A DNA stretch of 64,000 nucleotides, taken from contig NC_079976.1 of NCBI RefSeq assembly GCF_029852145.1, positions 18,931,117 to 18,995,116 on the forward strand, given 5' to 3'. The translations under genes and the position numbers were made by a program. The stretch comes from Microplitis mediator. Taxonomy: Eukaryota > Arthropoda > Insecta > Hymenoptera > Braconidae. The notes beneath the pieces were generated by a model. That model did no database searches. It was not told the DNA's origin and saw nothing but the letters and a program-made list of their open reading frames with translations. This document shows positions 34,982-46,191 of the stretch, piece after piece. The stretch's first letter is position 1. Every line of letters begins with the position of its first letter.

Positions 34982-35911
34982 TTAATAAATGAAAAAATAC
35001 TTGCGAAGTGCGGCGCAGCGCTCATGATGCGAGTGACGAAGGTTTAACATTACATTTTTGAAATTCTTCTTGTTTAACTGCATTTTACCAGTCACTTTCT
35101 GTGCTTTCTTTTGGAGATAAAAAATTATTCGATGAAGAAAAGGGAATGAACTTGCAGTTGTGTTAGATGATAAAATAGTAGTATTAGGCGATAAATTTGT
35201 AAGCTCATGATCATTCGTTGATAAAGAACAGGAATGAATTACATTTTGTTTTTCAATTAACTGTTGAATTGGAGACGATGCACAATCTTTAGTTACAGGT
35301 TTACATTGAACTTTTGTGCTTCTGTACGAGCTCCTTATTTTTACTTGAACAGCAACATTTACTTTTTGACTTTCGCTGGCTGGATAATCATGACAAAAAT
35401 TAAATGTATTATTATCAGAATCTTTCTGTGTGGTGAAATCAAGAGAGCCTATGCGCTCTTCATTCATACCATCCATTGTACTGCTACAGCTTTGGTCCAA
35501 TGTTAAGTTATCAATATTTAAATCAATTTTTTCAAAATCTTGATCAACTTCTATTGAAGCAGCATCTGTGTTTGTAGATTTTGGGTGATGAAGAAATTTA
35601 TGTGGCACAATATTTTTTCTCATCCTCTTCTCACTACCAACCATACTCCACTCCAACCAATTTTCCATGTCCAGTTTTAGCTGAAATAAAATAAATTGTC
35701 ATTAATTTACGGAATAAGCCACAAATACAATTTTAGGTTAAAATTTTATCTAGAATAATATTTAATCGATACTTACGTCAAAATGATCTTCACAACAATA
35801 GAGCCGAGTTGATGCTGAATAACTAGTTTTGTTTCCACACGCATCTAACCAATTTTTGCGTATTAAATGGTAATTGATGGAACATTTATAAATTTTTTTT
35901 GCGGAGTGGAT
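34982..35911 (-). CDS. THAP-like protein, at least two exons
   Basis: Exon A (ending at 35777, open from 35911) reads RKNWLDACGNKT...YCCEDHFD, the middle of a THAP zinc finger. The donor GTAAGT follows at 35776-35771. The acceptor AG (35682-35681) starts exon B, in the same phase, with LKLDMENW...RKNIVPHKF, the end of a THAP domain. Exon B continues for 233 codons of Ser/Thr-rich text and ends at 34982 with a Lys-rich tail. The N-terminal Cys pair of THAP is not clear, so an upstream exon is missing or lost. THAP domains bind DNA and are common in transposases and their host descendants. Confidence 0.55.
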
Positions 35912-36549
35912 TTACCAGTATTTTTACATATCGGTACTATACACCAACTAAAATCGTTTTTTAACGAATTATCGAATAATTTATTAATTCAAGATTATTA
36001 TAAACTACACTACCAGACGTTTTTTTATCAATCACAACACAGTACAACAGCTGATTATATTTGCTACGTGCTTACAAGAGAGATTGGCGCTAAAAATTAC
36101 AAAGAAAATCAGCGTTGTGACGTCACATACACGAGGTGGAGCTACTTATTCATTTGAATATTGGCTTCTTTTAATTTCTTAAATAATTGAAATATTTATG
36201 AACAAAAACAAAATATTTTTTTTTCAAAAATTCTTAAAAATTATGTAGAATTTGAAAATATTAAAAGTTACGAGCTACAAATATCATGCAAATACCCAAT
36301 TGGTCATTAGTATTTCATTTATTATATTCTTAAAGATAGTTAAAACTCATAGTCGTATCAAAATAATAACAACATTATTATTAATGTTAATTTATGGCAT
36401 TTTTTCTTTATTTATAATAACGATTTTTAAGTTCAGAATACATTTTTAAAAGCTAATTATTTTTTCTTATTAATGCCATTTAAGAAACATTGTTACAAAA
36501 AAACAATGATTATTAGAATAAAATTTATGAATTTTTAAGCATAATTTTT

Positions 36550-37737
36550 AGAAACCGGAAAATCTGGTGACACTAAGCAAAAGTGGAATTCATCGCAGGT
36601 GGGTTCAAATATAGATAAAAGTGCTACAGATAAGGGTTTGAGTAGTGAACAGGAAACCCCTATTCAGAAATTTAAAAAAATGAAGAAATTTACTAAAAGA
36701 TCCTATTGCCGAAGTAGTAGTAAAACGACTCAAGATTCAATTTCCAGCGATACAGAATCAAAATCCGATATTTCTCAATCAATTGATTCTATGAACCTTT
36801 CGACTCATGACAGTAAGATGCTGAACGACCGCTAAACTCCAAAACTACGTGTGGACAAAGGTATTGTAATCGATAAACATTATTCAGTTGATTCAATTCA
36901 TTATTTGTTAATATTTTACAATATCAATAATAAAAAAATTCTATTTAGGGCCCCTGATCAACCTTATGAAAAAAATTATAGCTCCGCTTATAGAAGAACA
37001 CAAACAATTTAACACTCAGCTTAATTCACTCGTCAAAACAGTTAATGATATGAAAGGTAGTTAATTGGAAATGAAAAGAGTTTGTGAATCTAATAACACA
37101 GGAAATTCTGTAATTGATAGAAATTCAGATGGAGAAGACATAACATTACCATGCACTAATATCGCAGATTTCGAAACTTTCAATGAAACATTGAAATCAG
37201 ATAAAAATTACCAGAAAAAAATTGTAAAGAATTTTTGATAATTGAGTTTTCTTGATAAATTTATTGCTTTCCTCAAGTCTGACTCAGTATTACATTTTTA
37301 CAGGTACGCAAGCTCACAGCATTGGTGAATGTCAAACAAATTATGGTCAAAAGCACTACCTCTATGATGCGTTTGGTAATGTCTCGCGACTTAGCTCTCC
37401 AGTTCAATTTGAAAAAACCAAATGATAAGAAAAAAAAATTTTGAAACCGAATTATATCAAACAATCAAAGGTATTGTAAACAAGGTATTGTAAACAAAAT
37501 TATTAGTAAAAAAATAAATAAGTGTCATGATGAATTAAATTTTGTCTTTTTTTTTTAAGGAGTACTAGTTCGAAAGTTTTCTAAGTCAGTAAATGATCCA
37601 GTGCCCGATTTGACAATTAATGAAAGCATATCTTCAGTCTTGAATCATTGTGGTGATTGGGGAAGTGGAAGAACTGATAGAAAAAAAATTTCCTCTGAAA
37701 AAAAACTAAAAATCCTAGGCGACACACTCAATTAAAA
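36550..37737 (+). pseudogene. DUF4806-like gene remnant
   Basis: A Ser/Lys-rich N-terminal piece (36550-36835) is followed by EDITLPCTNIADFETFNETL (37133), RKLTALVNVKQIMVKSTT (37310) and VLVRKFSKSVNDP (37563). These resemble successive parts of insect DUF4806 proteins, separated by introns with T-rich 3' ends. Stops in several pieces (36833, 37061) show decay. Function of the family is unknown. Confidence 0.4.
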
Positions 37738-38425
37738 TGATTCAGCACACAACAAAATAGCTGACTAAAAAATGAATGATGTAACGAACGGATAAACTTA
37801 AAAAATGAATATTGATTACTGTCACTTGTTTTGTTTAGAATTGGATTAATTTTTAATTGAAGAAAAATGCTTGGTTTTGAATTTATAAAGAAAAATTAAA
37901 TAAAACATAAATGTCAGTAAACGATTAAATATTTTAATAAACTTTAAGAATTTAAGCTTTTCCTCGATTGACGTATGTAGTTTTTGATGATGTTTCAAAC
38001 ACAATGGTAAGCTTAGCATAGACAGTATTGGATTATGGTTGGTGTTCGTAGTTCAATAGTCATCGGTAAGTAATCTGCGTGTAACTAATGCAAGGTTAAT
38101 TAATTATCACCTATAGTTTCTTGAAACAAACGGTCTGGAAATTTTTCTGGTTCTGAATTTCTTATTCCTTCCAGATAAGAGTTGTGTCACTTAGATCAGT
38201 GATAAGTCTAGTTCTTGAACACATTTAGTATTTTAAGCTTATGGGGTCGGAATACAGTTGTTAAAGTATGAATTGATTCGATTCCTTTTGAACCAGATAT
38301 TTTGAAGTCGTCTGGTTTGTCGTGAAAGCAAGCATTTTTTCGTTTACATCTTTTCTTCATTGTTTGGGTCTCCAGAAATGCACGCGATTTATAATCTGGA
38401 ACTGTGGAGTTTTCAAGATACCCAA

Positions 38426-38710
38426 GCAGAAAGAGAGTGTGGGCCACACGAGGTTTAGTTAACTAGGAGAAAGTGTGGCTTTGAAGTTGCTCACTAAGTT
38501 GGAAACCAACTTCGGATTGCATTAGGCTTAGGTTGTGAGCAGCAAGTGTGGTTTCCAAACCACTACCTGAGCAGGAAAGCGAGATTGGGCCACACAAGGT
38601 TTAGTTTACTAGGAGAAAATGTGGCTTCGAAGTTGCTAATAAAGCTGGAACCCATATTTGGGCCACAATAGGCTTAGATTATGAGTAGCAAGTGTGGTTT
38701 CCAAACCTTA
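38426..38710. repeat. ~141-bp tandem duplication
   Basis: Two adjacent diverged copies that both contain GGCCACACxAGGTTTAGTT, ACTAGGAGAAA, TGTGGCTT, GAAGTTGCT and GCAAGTGTGGTTTCCAAAC. No open frame. Confidence 0.75.
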
Positions 38711-38919
38711 TCAGGAAGCCAAATTAAGAAGAGCCTCGCAACTGCGTTACATTTGGGATTTCAGTCTAGTTTGGATGCTTTGCTTGCGGCAAGCTTGGAA
38801 TTCGGCGAGCCTTATTTAGGCCGAACCACTGCCACACAGAAATTTCTAGTCAGGAGTTAATAAATTACGAGCTAGTGAAATTATAATAAATAATCGTTTT
38901 TTCAATATTTCCAGTAAAG

Positions 38920-39265
38920 CTTTTGTATGTGATAAGCCTGCACGGTCATTACTGAAAAGCATGAAAAATCACGGAGGATATTATGCTTGTGAGAGATGCA
39001 CAGTAGCAGGTAAACGATATTAAAATCGAACTATCTATCCTCTTACAGGCAATTATGATCCGAGAACAGACGAATCATTCAGAAATCAATCTAATCCAAA
39101 ACATCACCGGGAATTCACCGTTTTCTTCTCATCGAGCCTAAAATAGACTTGGTAAATCAATTCGTGCTTGATTCAATGCATTTACTTTTTTTAGGAGTGA
39201 TGAAAAAGATAGTAGGGTATTGTATTGATGGTAGCATCAATAAAAAATTAAAGGTAAGTAACAAC
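38920..39265 (+). pseudogene. Transposase remnant (CDKPARSLLK..GYYACERC)
   Basis: Translation gives KAFVCDKPARSLLKSMKNHG, YACERCTVAG, a stop, then RTDESFRNQ and DSMHLLFLGVMKKIVGYC. This order of motifs is seen in animal transposon proteins with a zinc-binding CxxC and a D-x-M-H-L motif. Stops and one frame change show that it is dead. Superfamily not assigned. Confidence 0.5.
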
Positions 39266-39471
39266 GATAAAAATCGGTTGTCTAATTTACTAATAAACAC
39301 ACGTTCATAAGCCGATTTTCATAAATTCAAATCGACAGAGTTCCAATTCTTATTATTATATGCAGGGCCTGTTGTAATTAAAAAAGTTCTACCTAAAACT
39401 ATTTACCAACACTTTGTACTTGTGCATGTTGGATGTAGGATATTGTGTTCCAATGAAATCGCCTTAAAAAA

Positions 39472-39975
39472 TATGTCTATCGCTTGACCCTGCGGGCCAG
39501 CCCTAAAACTTCCTGCTGTTTTCGAGCTCCTTGAGCTCGTAAGCATTGTTGTAAATACATTTTCGAGCACTTCGAGCTCGAAAATACGTTTATATTCCAT
39601 TGTTTTCGAATAAACCGTTTTTTACCAATTCTTTCCCCACGATATCCCGCGAACGAATTAACCGATTGAGACGGTTGAGGTGGCAATCGAAAGCTTTTGT
39701 CGAGTTCTAGAGCTGATTAGATTTTTGAATTGATCGATTCGATAGTTTCCGGAATATTCACAAGAAAGGAAAAAAAACGATTTTTTTCATTTTTTCGTCG
39801 ACGATATCTCTCGAACGGATTATCCGATTAAGACGGTTGAGCTGGCAATCGAAAGGTTATATCGAGTTCTAGAGCTGATTAGATTTTGGAATTGATCGAT
39901 CTAACAGTTTTCACAATATCCAGAAAAAACGAAAAAAAAAAAATTTTTTTTTTTTCGTATTTCTCAAATATCTCA
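39472..39975 (-). mobile_element. Microsatellite MITE, copy 3, 5'-truncated
   Basis: Read on the minus strand it ends in TTTTGGGG/AGGG-like text followed by GCGGGTCAAGCGATAGACATA form, next to a TTTTTT run, like the other copies. It contains the GAGCTCGAAxATG motifs and two AACGGATTAACCGAT-type segments. The half carrying the start and microsatellite is missing. Confidence 0.7.
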
Positions 39976-40035
39976 GAGTTTATTTGACTAAATGGTGTTA
40001 CATTCTGGCTTATCTATTAATCCGACTGAATATTT

Positions 40036-40686
40036 TTAATTTAACCAGGTTGACGTCGTTAGGGTGTCAATAGACCCCAGGTGCGTCGGCCGTTGACCTT
40101 CTTTTATTTTATGCAAAAAGTTCAATGACTTACCATGGTGGAGATTATGGACCCCATAGGTCGGCCCAAATAATCCCTTTTTTCCGTAATTTCTTCGCCT
40201 CCGCTGGTGCGTACTCGTCTTGAAATAGGCCTCTGAATAGCACCCGTAACGAGGGTCGTGGAAAGGGATGCTCCCGCTGGGTAGATGGACAGGTGGAACC
40301 TCCACTGGATCCAACTGCCAACCCTCACTGATACCAGTCCCGAAGACTGAGTTCGCCAGTGAATCCTCCTCTGGACAGGAAGAGCTTTGAAGGCTCGGTT
40401 CCTCTGTAAGGACGAGCGACTCCAGCTGTTGGACCGCACCACAAGAGCTCGACAGCTCAACAACACAAGAGCTCGATGGCTCAACGACACAAGAGCTCGA
40501 TAACTCACGAACCTCACTTAACGCGATACCCGAATTTGGAATAACCAACGTCACTGGATCGAGAGGAACTTTCTCGGCAACAATTTCTAGGCGGCGTTGG
40601 TGAACTGAACGACCGAGATCCTCATGGATTGTACGAAGGAACCGACGTAATTGGGTCTTTTTACCTGCCCTTCGGCTTCTCGGCAT
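40036..40686 (-). CDS. Unrecognised basic protein, gag-like position
   Basis: 216 codons on the minus strand. It starts MPRSRRAGKKTQLRRFL, has three repeats of ELSSSCVVE-type text (from a 27-bp DNA repeat AAGAGCTCGA at 40442-40505), a Pro-rich part, and a basic HQRRRRNYGKK stretch. Upstream on the same strand lies sequence like a retroelement leader. The stop lies close to the truncated MITE copy. It may be the N-terminal part of a gag. No domain is recognised. Confidence 0.35.
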   Translation of the reverse strand: MPRSRRAGKKTQLRRFLRTIHEDLGRSVHQRRLEIVAEKVPLDPVTLVIPNSGIALSEVRELSSSCVVEPSSSCVVELSSSCGAVQQLESLVLTEEPSLQSSSCPEEDSLANSVFGTGISEGWQLDPVEVPPVHLPSGSIPFHDPRYGCYSEAYFKTSTHQRRRRNYGKKGLFGPTYGVHNLHHGKSLNFLHKIKEGQRPTHLGSIDTLTTSTWLN

Positions 40687-40689
40687 GAA

Positions 40690-41120
40690 TTTTGGAAGTC
40701 AGGAAGGAAGTGCTTGGGCTGCCAGTGTTGGCGCCCAAAGCAGGTGAGAATATTAGGCTGCTGGGGACGGCGCCCAGTATGAGGTGTGTATTAATATTGC
40801 GCTGCCAGTAGCGGCGCCCAAAGTTAAAAAGGAAAATGTATTTTGAAAAAATACGGATAGATATATATATATTTTGCCTCAAAGTCCGAGTGACAGGATC
40901 AAGCCAGCGGATTTGTATAGAGTTCTTAGCTCTATTAGATCTTGTGATCGACTGACTTGATTCTGTCGCTTCTTGGTATAATACATTATCAAAACTGTTA
41001 ACGTTGCATCTCAGGTTTCCTATAAGAGAATCGTCGTGGCCCGGGTCTCATGCATCGTCATCTGTTTAGACTATCCGCGAGCCACGGCGACTCTCTTATC
41101 GCAAGAGATTTCCGTTACAT
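40690..41120 (-). other. Probable retroelement leader/LTR with repeats and hairpin
   Basis: Contains TTGGGCGCC..ACTGGCAGC twice on the minus strand (within 40720-40820), and a 19-bp hairpin at 41022-41040/41081-41099 with two mismatches. A TGTAACGG start at 41120 could be an LTR end, but no matching second end was found. Confidence 0.3.
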
Positions 41121-41289
41121 TGTTGGCGGTGAATAAAAATAATATCGCCAACAAAGTAACGATTTATTAATTTATTAATTAAATATGATTATAAGAAGTG
41201 TCGAACAGTTTATTCGCCCACTGTGGTGAATAAATAATTCGAGACTTCAAAAAAAAAATATCTAAAAATTTTTATTTAAATTTAATTAA

Positions 41290-41411
41290 AGCCAGAACGT
41301 AAAAATGGTCTAAATTTTTTTTGAAAATCTATGTTCAGAAGATACCTTTCGAATGCCGCAAGAACCATCTAAATCGGTTCATTCACCAAAAAAATATGAG
41401 AAGTTTACATC

Positions 41412-41492
<81 letters not shown>

Positions 41493-41515
41493 ACACACAC
41501 ACGCACACGAACATA
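41290..41515 (-). mobile_element. Microsatellite MITE fragment, copy 4, with (CA)n
   Basis: Read on the minus strand, a GT array (41416-41505) is followed by GAATGAACCGATTTAGATGG and GGCATTCGAAAGG, as in copy 2. It ends abruptly against the reverse-transcriptase gene, so insertion or deletion here removed the 5' part of that element. The HTHT reading frame is an artefact. Confidence 0.6.
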
Positions 41516-43096
41516 AAATCGGGCTATCACCAAGTGGAAGTAGATCCGGCAGACCGCCATAAGACTGCTTTCTCGACTGCGTTTGGACATTTTGAATTTT
41601 CGCGAATGCCTTTTGGGCTCAAAACAGCCCCTGCAACCTTCCAGCGTATAATGAACATAGTTCTATCGGGGCTCCAAGGAGTAGAAGTGTTCGTTTACCT
41701 CGACGATATCGTTATATACGCGGGGTCGCTGGAAGAACACGCCGTAAAATTGAAACGCGTAATGAAGCGCCTCAGAGCCACGAATTTAAAACTTCAACCC
41801 GATAAATGCGAATTTCTATGCAGAGAAGTCATCTATTTGGGTCATATTATATCGGCCGAAGGGGTACGACCCGACCCATCCAAGATAAGCGCGGTTGAAA
41901 ATTTCCCTCGCCCTCGCACACAAAAGAATATACGTCAATTTTTAGGATTAGCCGGGTATTATCGGCGTTTTATCCATCGATTCTCTCAAATCGCAAAACC
42001 ATTAACGAACTTACTAAAAAAGAACATGGCCTTTGAATGGGGCAACAGCCAACAAGTAGCATTTGAAACCCTACGAGACAAATTATGCGAAGAGCCGGTG
42101 TTACAATACCCTGACCAGACTCAACCTTTTATGGTAACGACCGACGCGTCAGGTATAGCCATTGCCGGGATCTTAAGTCAAGGTCCTATCGGGAAGGATA
42201 AGCCAGTAGAATACACATCACGCGTTTTAAACGAAAATGAGCAAAAATATAGTACGTATGAAAAAGAAGCACTGGCGATATTACACTCTGTGTCCCAATT
42301 TCGGCCGTATTTGTATGGGCGTCCATTTAAATTAGTCACGGATCATAAACCGTCGGTTTGGATGCAGACGGCAAAAGACCCAACGTCGCGGCTCACCAGA
42401 TGGAGGTTGAAGTTGCAAGAGTATCAATTCGAGGTCATTTACAAGGCCGGCAAAACAAATGTTAATGCGAACGCGTTATCGCGAAACCCACCTGATATTA
42501 GTGTATCAGCACGTACGGAAGATAGCGGAACGGATGAAGAAATAGCAATGGACAATCGCGAGCCCCAAATTTTGGTAATCACGCGGGCCCAATCAGCAAA
42601 ACTTAAGGCTGAATTAGCCGACCAATTGCAACCCTCGACATCTTACGATACTCCAATTGTCCCACGAACACGTAGTCGGGGCGATTTTACGAATAAAAAG
42701 TTAAGGGAGAACGAAGAAAAGAAAAATTCCGAACGAGATAATAAGAAAATCGTGCCCGTGTGCGAGTCAAACCGCCCTCAGAATCTGTCGCGAGATTCAC
42801 CGAAGGAGGATTTGAAGAATACGCTGTCTCGCCGGCAAGACGAACGCAGATACGATAGCGAGGAAGACGAAGAAAGGAAATCCGAAGAGCACGAATCGGA
42901 CGAAGAAGATAAAGACGAACTCGAATTGAAAAGAAACCGATCGGGTATGCCGCGACGGGTGGTAGAAACTAGAGATCACATTTACATGCAGAGAAACAAC
43001 TATCTTTATTTCTTAAACGAGGAGGGTGAACCGTGTGATGAGGGATCGAAAAGAATGAAGGAACGATCGCTACTGCCTCGTTTCAAAAATTTGTAA
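41514..43096 (+). pseudogene. Reverse transcriptase (5'-truncated) and RNase H
   Basis: RT starts at GYHQVEVDP, has KTAFSTAFGHFEF, MPFGLKTAPATFQ, the active site YLDDIVIY, and KCEFLC..YLGHIISAEG. RNase H follows: TDASGIAIAGILSQG (Asp), YEKEALAIL (Glu), LVTDHKPS (Asp) and NANALSR, where Gypsy elements usually have Asp instead of the second Asn. A long charged tail of ~190 codons (many Glu, Lys, Arg, Asp) ends at 43096 without the integrase, which starts in another frame. The RT fingers are missing because the microsatellite MITE fragment abuts at 41510. Confidence 0.8.
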
Positions 43097-43114
43097 GCTA
43101 AAAGTCTAACTCTG

Positions 43115-43545
43115 GTGCGAGTAGGAAAACGCCATCACATAGTGGTAATATTAAATTCACAAGAAGTTATTAGTTGGAGATGGATACGCAGTACATTAAT
43201 TAACACGTTAGATCGATTACATTTGCGGGCTATAAGTGTCACTAAATCTCGAATTATAAACGGAAAAACTTGGAATCAAGTACTAGCGATACTACGGGGT
43301 TGTTTTGTGGGAACGGAAACTACTCTGGTTATATGTCTTGGGATAGTAGAATACGTCAATCAAAATGACCGTAAGGGGATCCTCGAAGAAGCTCATGCCT
43401 CAGCCGTAGGTGGGCATAAGGGTGTCACGAAAACGTTTAATCGCGTCCGTTTACGGTATTACTGGGAGGACATGAAGGTCGACATACAGAAGTTTATTCA
43501 AAACTGTTTATCGTGTCAGTTATCCAAACTAAAACGTATTGGAGC
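43115..43545 (+). pseudogene. Integrase zinc-binding domain (H2C2)
   Basis: The H-x3-H..C-x2-C pattern is complete: EEAHASAVGGHKGVTKTF ... FIQNCLSCQLSK. It sits between RNase H and the integrase core, as in Gypsy pol. The frame stops making sense at ~43550, where foreign sequence begins. Confidence 0.7.
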
Positions 43546-43549
43546 TACA

Positions 43550-43667
43550 ATTTCCTTTTTTTTCTTTTCTTGTACGACCATTTCTCTCAAAGTTAGAGCC
43601 TGTTGAAAATCGCCTAAAAATTTAGAATTTTTTTTTTGATCCTTTAATTTTTTCCATTAGTGTATAT
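43550..43667. mobile_element. Single end of the 1.84-kb palindromic family
   Basis: Matches 28205-28334 in the same orientation: CTACAATTT, TACGACCATTT, TTGAAAATCGCCTAAAAATTT, CCTTTAATTTxxxCCAxTAGTGTA. Only the last ~120 bp of the element are present, with its TA target after it. It replaces the part of the integrase gene that should encode the first catalytic Asp. Confidence 0.7.
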
Positions 43668-44453
43668 ATTCTAACGGTCCAGGATTTACTAACAAAATTA
43701 GTTATCGCAATTCCATTGAAAAAAACGACCTCAGAAGAGATTGCTAAGGCTTTTACCAAACGTGTAATTTGTGTGTACGGATCCCCCAAGTCAATTCTCA
43801 CCAATCAAGGCGCCAACCTTATAAGTAAATTAATGCGTGAATTTGCAAAAATATTTAAAATAAAACGCTACCGTACTACCGCGTACCACCCGCAGTCTAA
43901 CGGCTCTTTGGAACGTTCTCACCATTCATTGGTCGAATATTTAAAACAGTTTGCGAATCAGGAAGAGGAATGGGATGAATGGTTGGAGTTGGCTACCTTC
44001 TCTTACAATACTAGTGTGCACGAAGGCACCCGTTATCAACCCTTCCAGTTGATTTATGGGCGACCTGCTCGGTTACCATCTAGTAAAACAGAAGAGGACC
44101 CAACACCAACGTATGAAGACTTTATCGTTGATTTGACTATTCGAATCCACGATGTCCAATCTTTAGCCCGCGAAAATTTAATCCTAGCGAAAGAAAGATC
44201 TAAGAGATACTATGATCGCGGGGCAACGGAAGTATCGTTCCACCCAAGCGACTATGTGTTTTTATTAAAAGGGAATAAAAAGGGGAAATTTCAGCTGCCA
44301 TACGACGGGCCTCATGAAGTAATGGAAATCATGCCGGATGGCAACGTCAGAATAAAAATAGATCGCAAATTTAAAATAGTCCATCCGAATCGCTTAGCCT
44401 ACTCTCACATACAACCTCTCGATGAGGAGGATGACAGTAGTGACGAAGAATAA
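43668..44453 (+). pseudogene. Integrase core, inactive
   Basis: Starts ILTVQDLLTKLVIAIPL, continues with SILTNQGAN (the motif is usually LTDQG: the second catalytic Asp is Asn here) and HPQSNGSLERSHH with the catalytic Glu. A C-terminal GKFQLPYDGPHEVMEI segment resembles the GPY/F module. With the first Asp region lost to the insertion and the second changed, the enzyme cannot work. It ends in an acidic tail. Confidence 0.75.
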
Positions 44454-44858
44454 AAAGAGGACAGATGGATAATAGTAGTAATTATTAAATAATAGTAACA
44501 ATAATAGTAATAATAATCCAAGGTCATTCTTGGGATAGTGGGGAAAAGGGAGGGCGTTTCAAGATAAAATATCGTGTGATAATTATCATACAATCTTCGG
44601 TTGTCGCGTTCGTAACTTTCAATAAATAAGTTTAATAATAAAAATAATGATAACCCATAAAATAATAATGATAATAATTATAACAACAGTAACCACAACA
44701 TACAAATGCGGGAAAATCGTTCCCTATTCTGTTCCTTAAGCTTTTACAAAAATAGTTATATTTTTTTGTTTTTCCTCGTACCCCCCCCCCCCCCTCGTAC
44801 TGTGTGAAGTAAAGAAACAGAAAATCGACTAACAGTAGCCATAATAATAATTGCAGCA
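44454..44858. other. Short noncoding gap before the IAP gene
   Basis: AATAATAG-type simple sequence and a C14-type homopolymer at ~44782-44795. No splice or promoter sites were judged reliable. Confidence 0.5.
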
Positions 44859-45929
44859 GTGATAACGCAGAGCCGTGAACGACTCACAAGGTTAATGGCG
44901 CAACGCCTGGGGTTAATATTGGGATCTGCAACAGTTCCACGAGACGAGAACCCAAATCGCATACGGTACGCCTCTGAACAATCGAGACTCGAAAGTTTTG
45001 TCGGCTGGGCAGGCCCTCCAGAGTTACCTCGAAAGATGGCCGCCGCGGGATTATTTTACCTCGGCATCGGGGATCAAGTTAGATGTCATGAGTGCGGATC
45101 GCGGTTCGGTCTATGGGAAGAAGGCGAAGATCCAGCGGCCAGTCACTATCGCTGGCAGCCTAATTGTCGGTTTATTCAGAACATACCGGGAATAGAGGCA
45201 ACACTCACTAGACCCTTCGGTCCGAACGGGTATCGTAGTTCGCTTATGCAGGGAGATCATTATATTATTCCCGACGTACCCGAACCTCGGGACCCAACCG
45301 TGGTCCCTCAATCCTTGTTACTCGGACGTTTGAACTTGAGTAAACCACGAGCACCTATGCATACCGAATATGCCGTCTATGACCGGAGGTTAGAGAGTTT
45401 CCACGACTGGCCTACGTCTAGCCCTCAAGGTAAAAAGGGGCTAGCCAAGGCTGGATTTTGGTATTCTGGTCATAAGGATTAAGTCCTGTGCTACCATTGT
45501 GGTGGAGGACTACAGGACTGGATCAAGAAAGATGACCCATGGGTTGAACACGCCAGATGGTTTCATAAATGTTATTTGCTATGGGCCGTAAAGGGGCAGG
45601 GTTTCATTGATCGGGTAAGAAATCAGATGAGCGAACCGACTGATATGGAAGACTCCGAGGACTCGGGACAGGTTGCCGAGGAACTCGAAGAAAAGGGCAG
45701 CGCGCCTGAGGAAGAGGGGAACGGCGCGGAACCCGAAGAAACGACGGTGGAAGCAGATGGGGAAGGCAGAAACCGAATTCGATGCAAAATATGTCTCAGC
45801 AACGAATTGGGGGTAGCTTTCCTACCATGCGGTCACCTGGTGGCCTGCACAGTGTGCGCCCCCAGTCTAACTCGCTGTGCCGTTTGTCGAGAAGTTACCT
45901 CTTTAGTGGCCCGAATCGTAATCTCTTAA
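44859..45929 (+). pseudogene. IAP: two BIR domains and RING, one in-frame stop
   Basis: 357 codons in one frame. BIR1 (~residues 44-107) has RLESFVGW, GLFYLGIGDQVRCHECG and HYRWQPNC (Cys-x2-Cys, His, Cys). BIR2 (~181-250) has RLESFHDWP, AKAGFWYSGHKD, then TAA (45480-45482), then VLCYHCGGGL and HARWFHKC. After an acidic linker the RING (~307-345) reads CKICLSNELGVAFLPCGH...CAVCREV. IAPs bind caspases with BIRs and ubiquitylate partners with the RING. The two-BIR-plus-RING layout is that of baculovirus and insect IAPs. The stop lies at the D-x-V position of BIR2. If it were real in the RNA, only BIR1 and half of BIR2 would be made. Confidence 0.85.
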
Positions 45930-46191
45930 AACGAACTCCTAAAAACGTCACGCACAACTACATCAACCCCAAATATTTTTTTTTACACATACACATATAC
46001 CCATAATTATAGATTACAATAATAAGCACTAATAAATAAATTACCCCTACTATCACTTAACATTTTTCTGGTATTACTCCCTTGTACCTTCCTTAATTCG
46101 TCTCCCAAATAACGACACCTACACAAAGTATAAGGTAATGAATGACCGAGGGTCCGCTACATAAGAGATCGTAATCTTTTACAGAAGGAAA

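Noticed and set aside
40728..40745. TTGGCGCCCAAAG on the plus strand as a primer-binding site for the RT element
   Set aside because: No gag or LTR border fits on the plus strand. The motif is repeated and belongs to the minus-strand leader-like region.
41321..41513. 591-codon frame that starts upstream of RT with a HTHT stretch
   Set aside because: The first ~65 codons belong to the microsatellite MITE fragment. RT homology starts only at ~41514.
44782..44795. C homopolymer as a regulatory element
   Set aside because: It is a plain homopolymer in a noncoding gap, with length likely unstable.
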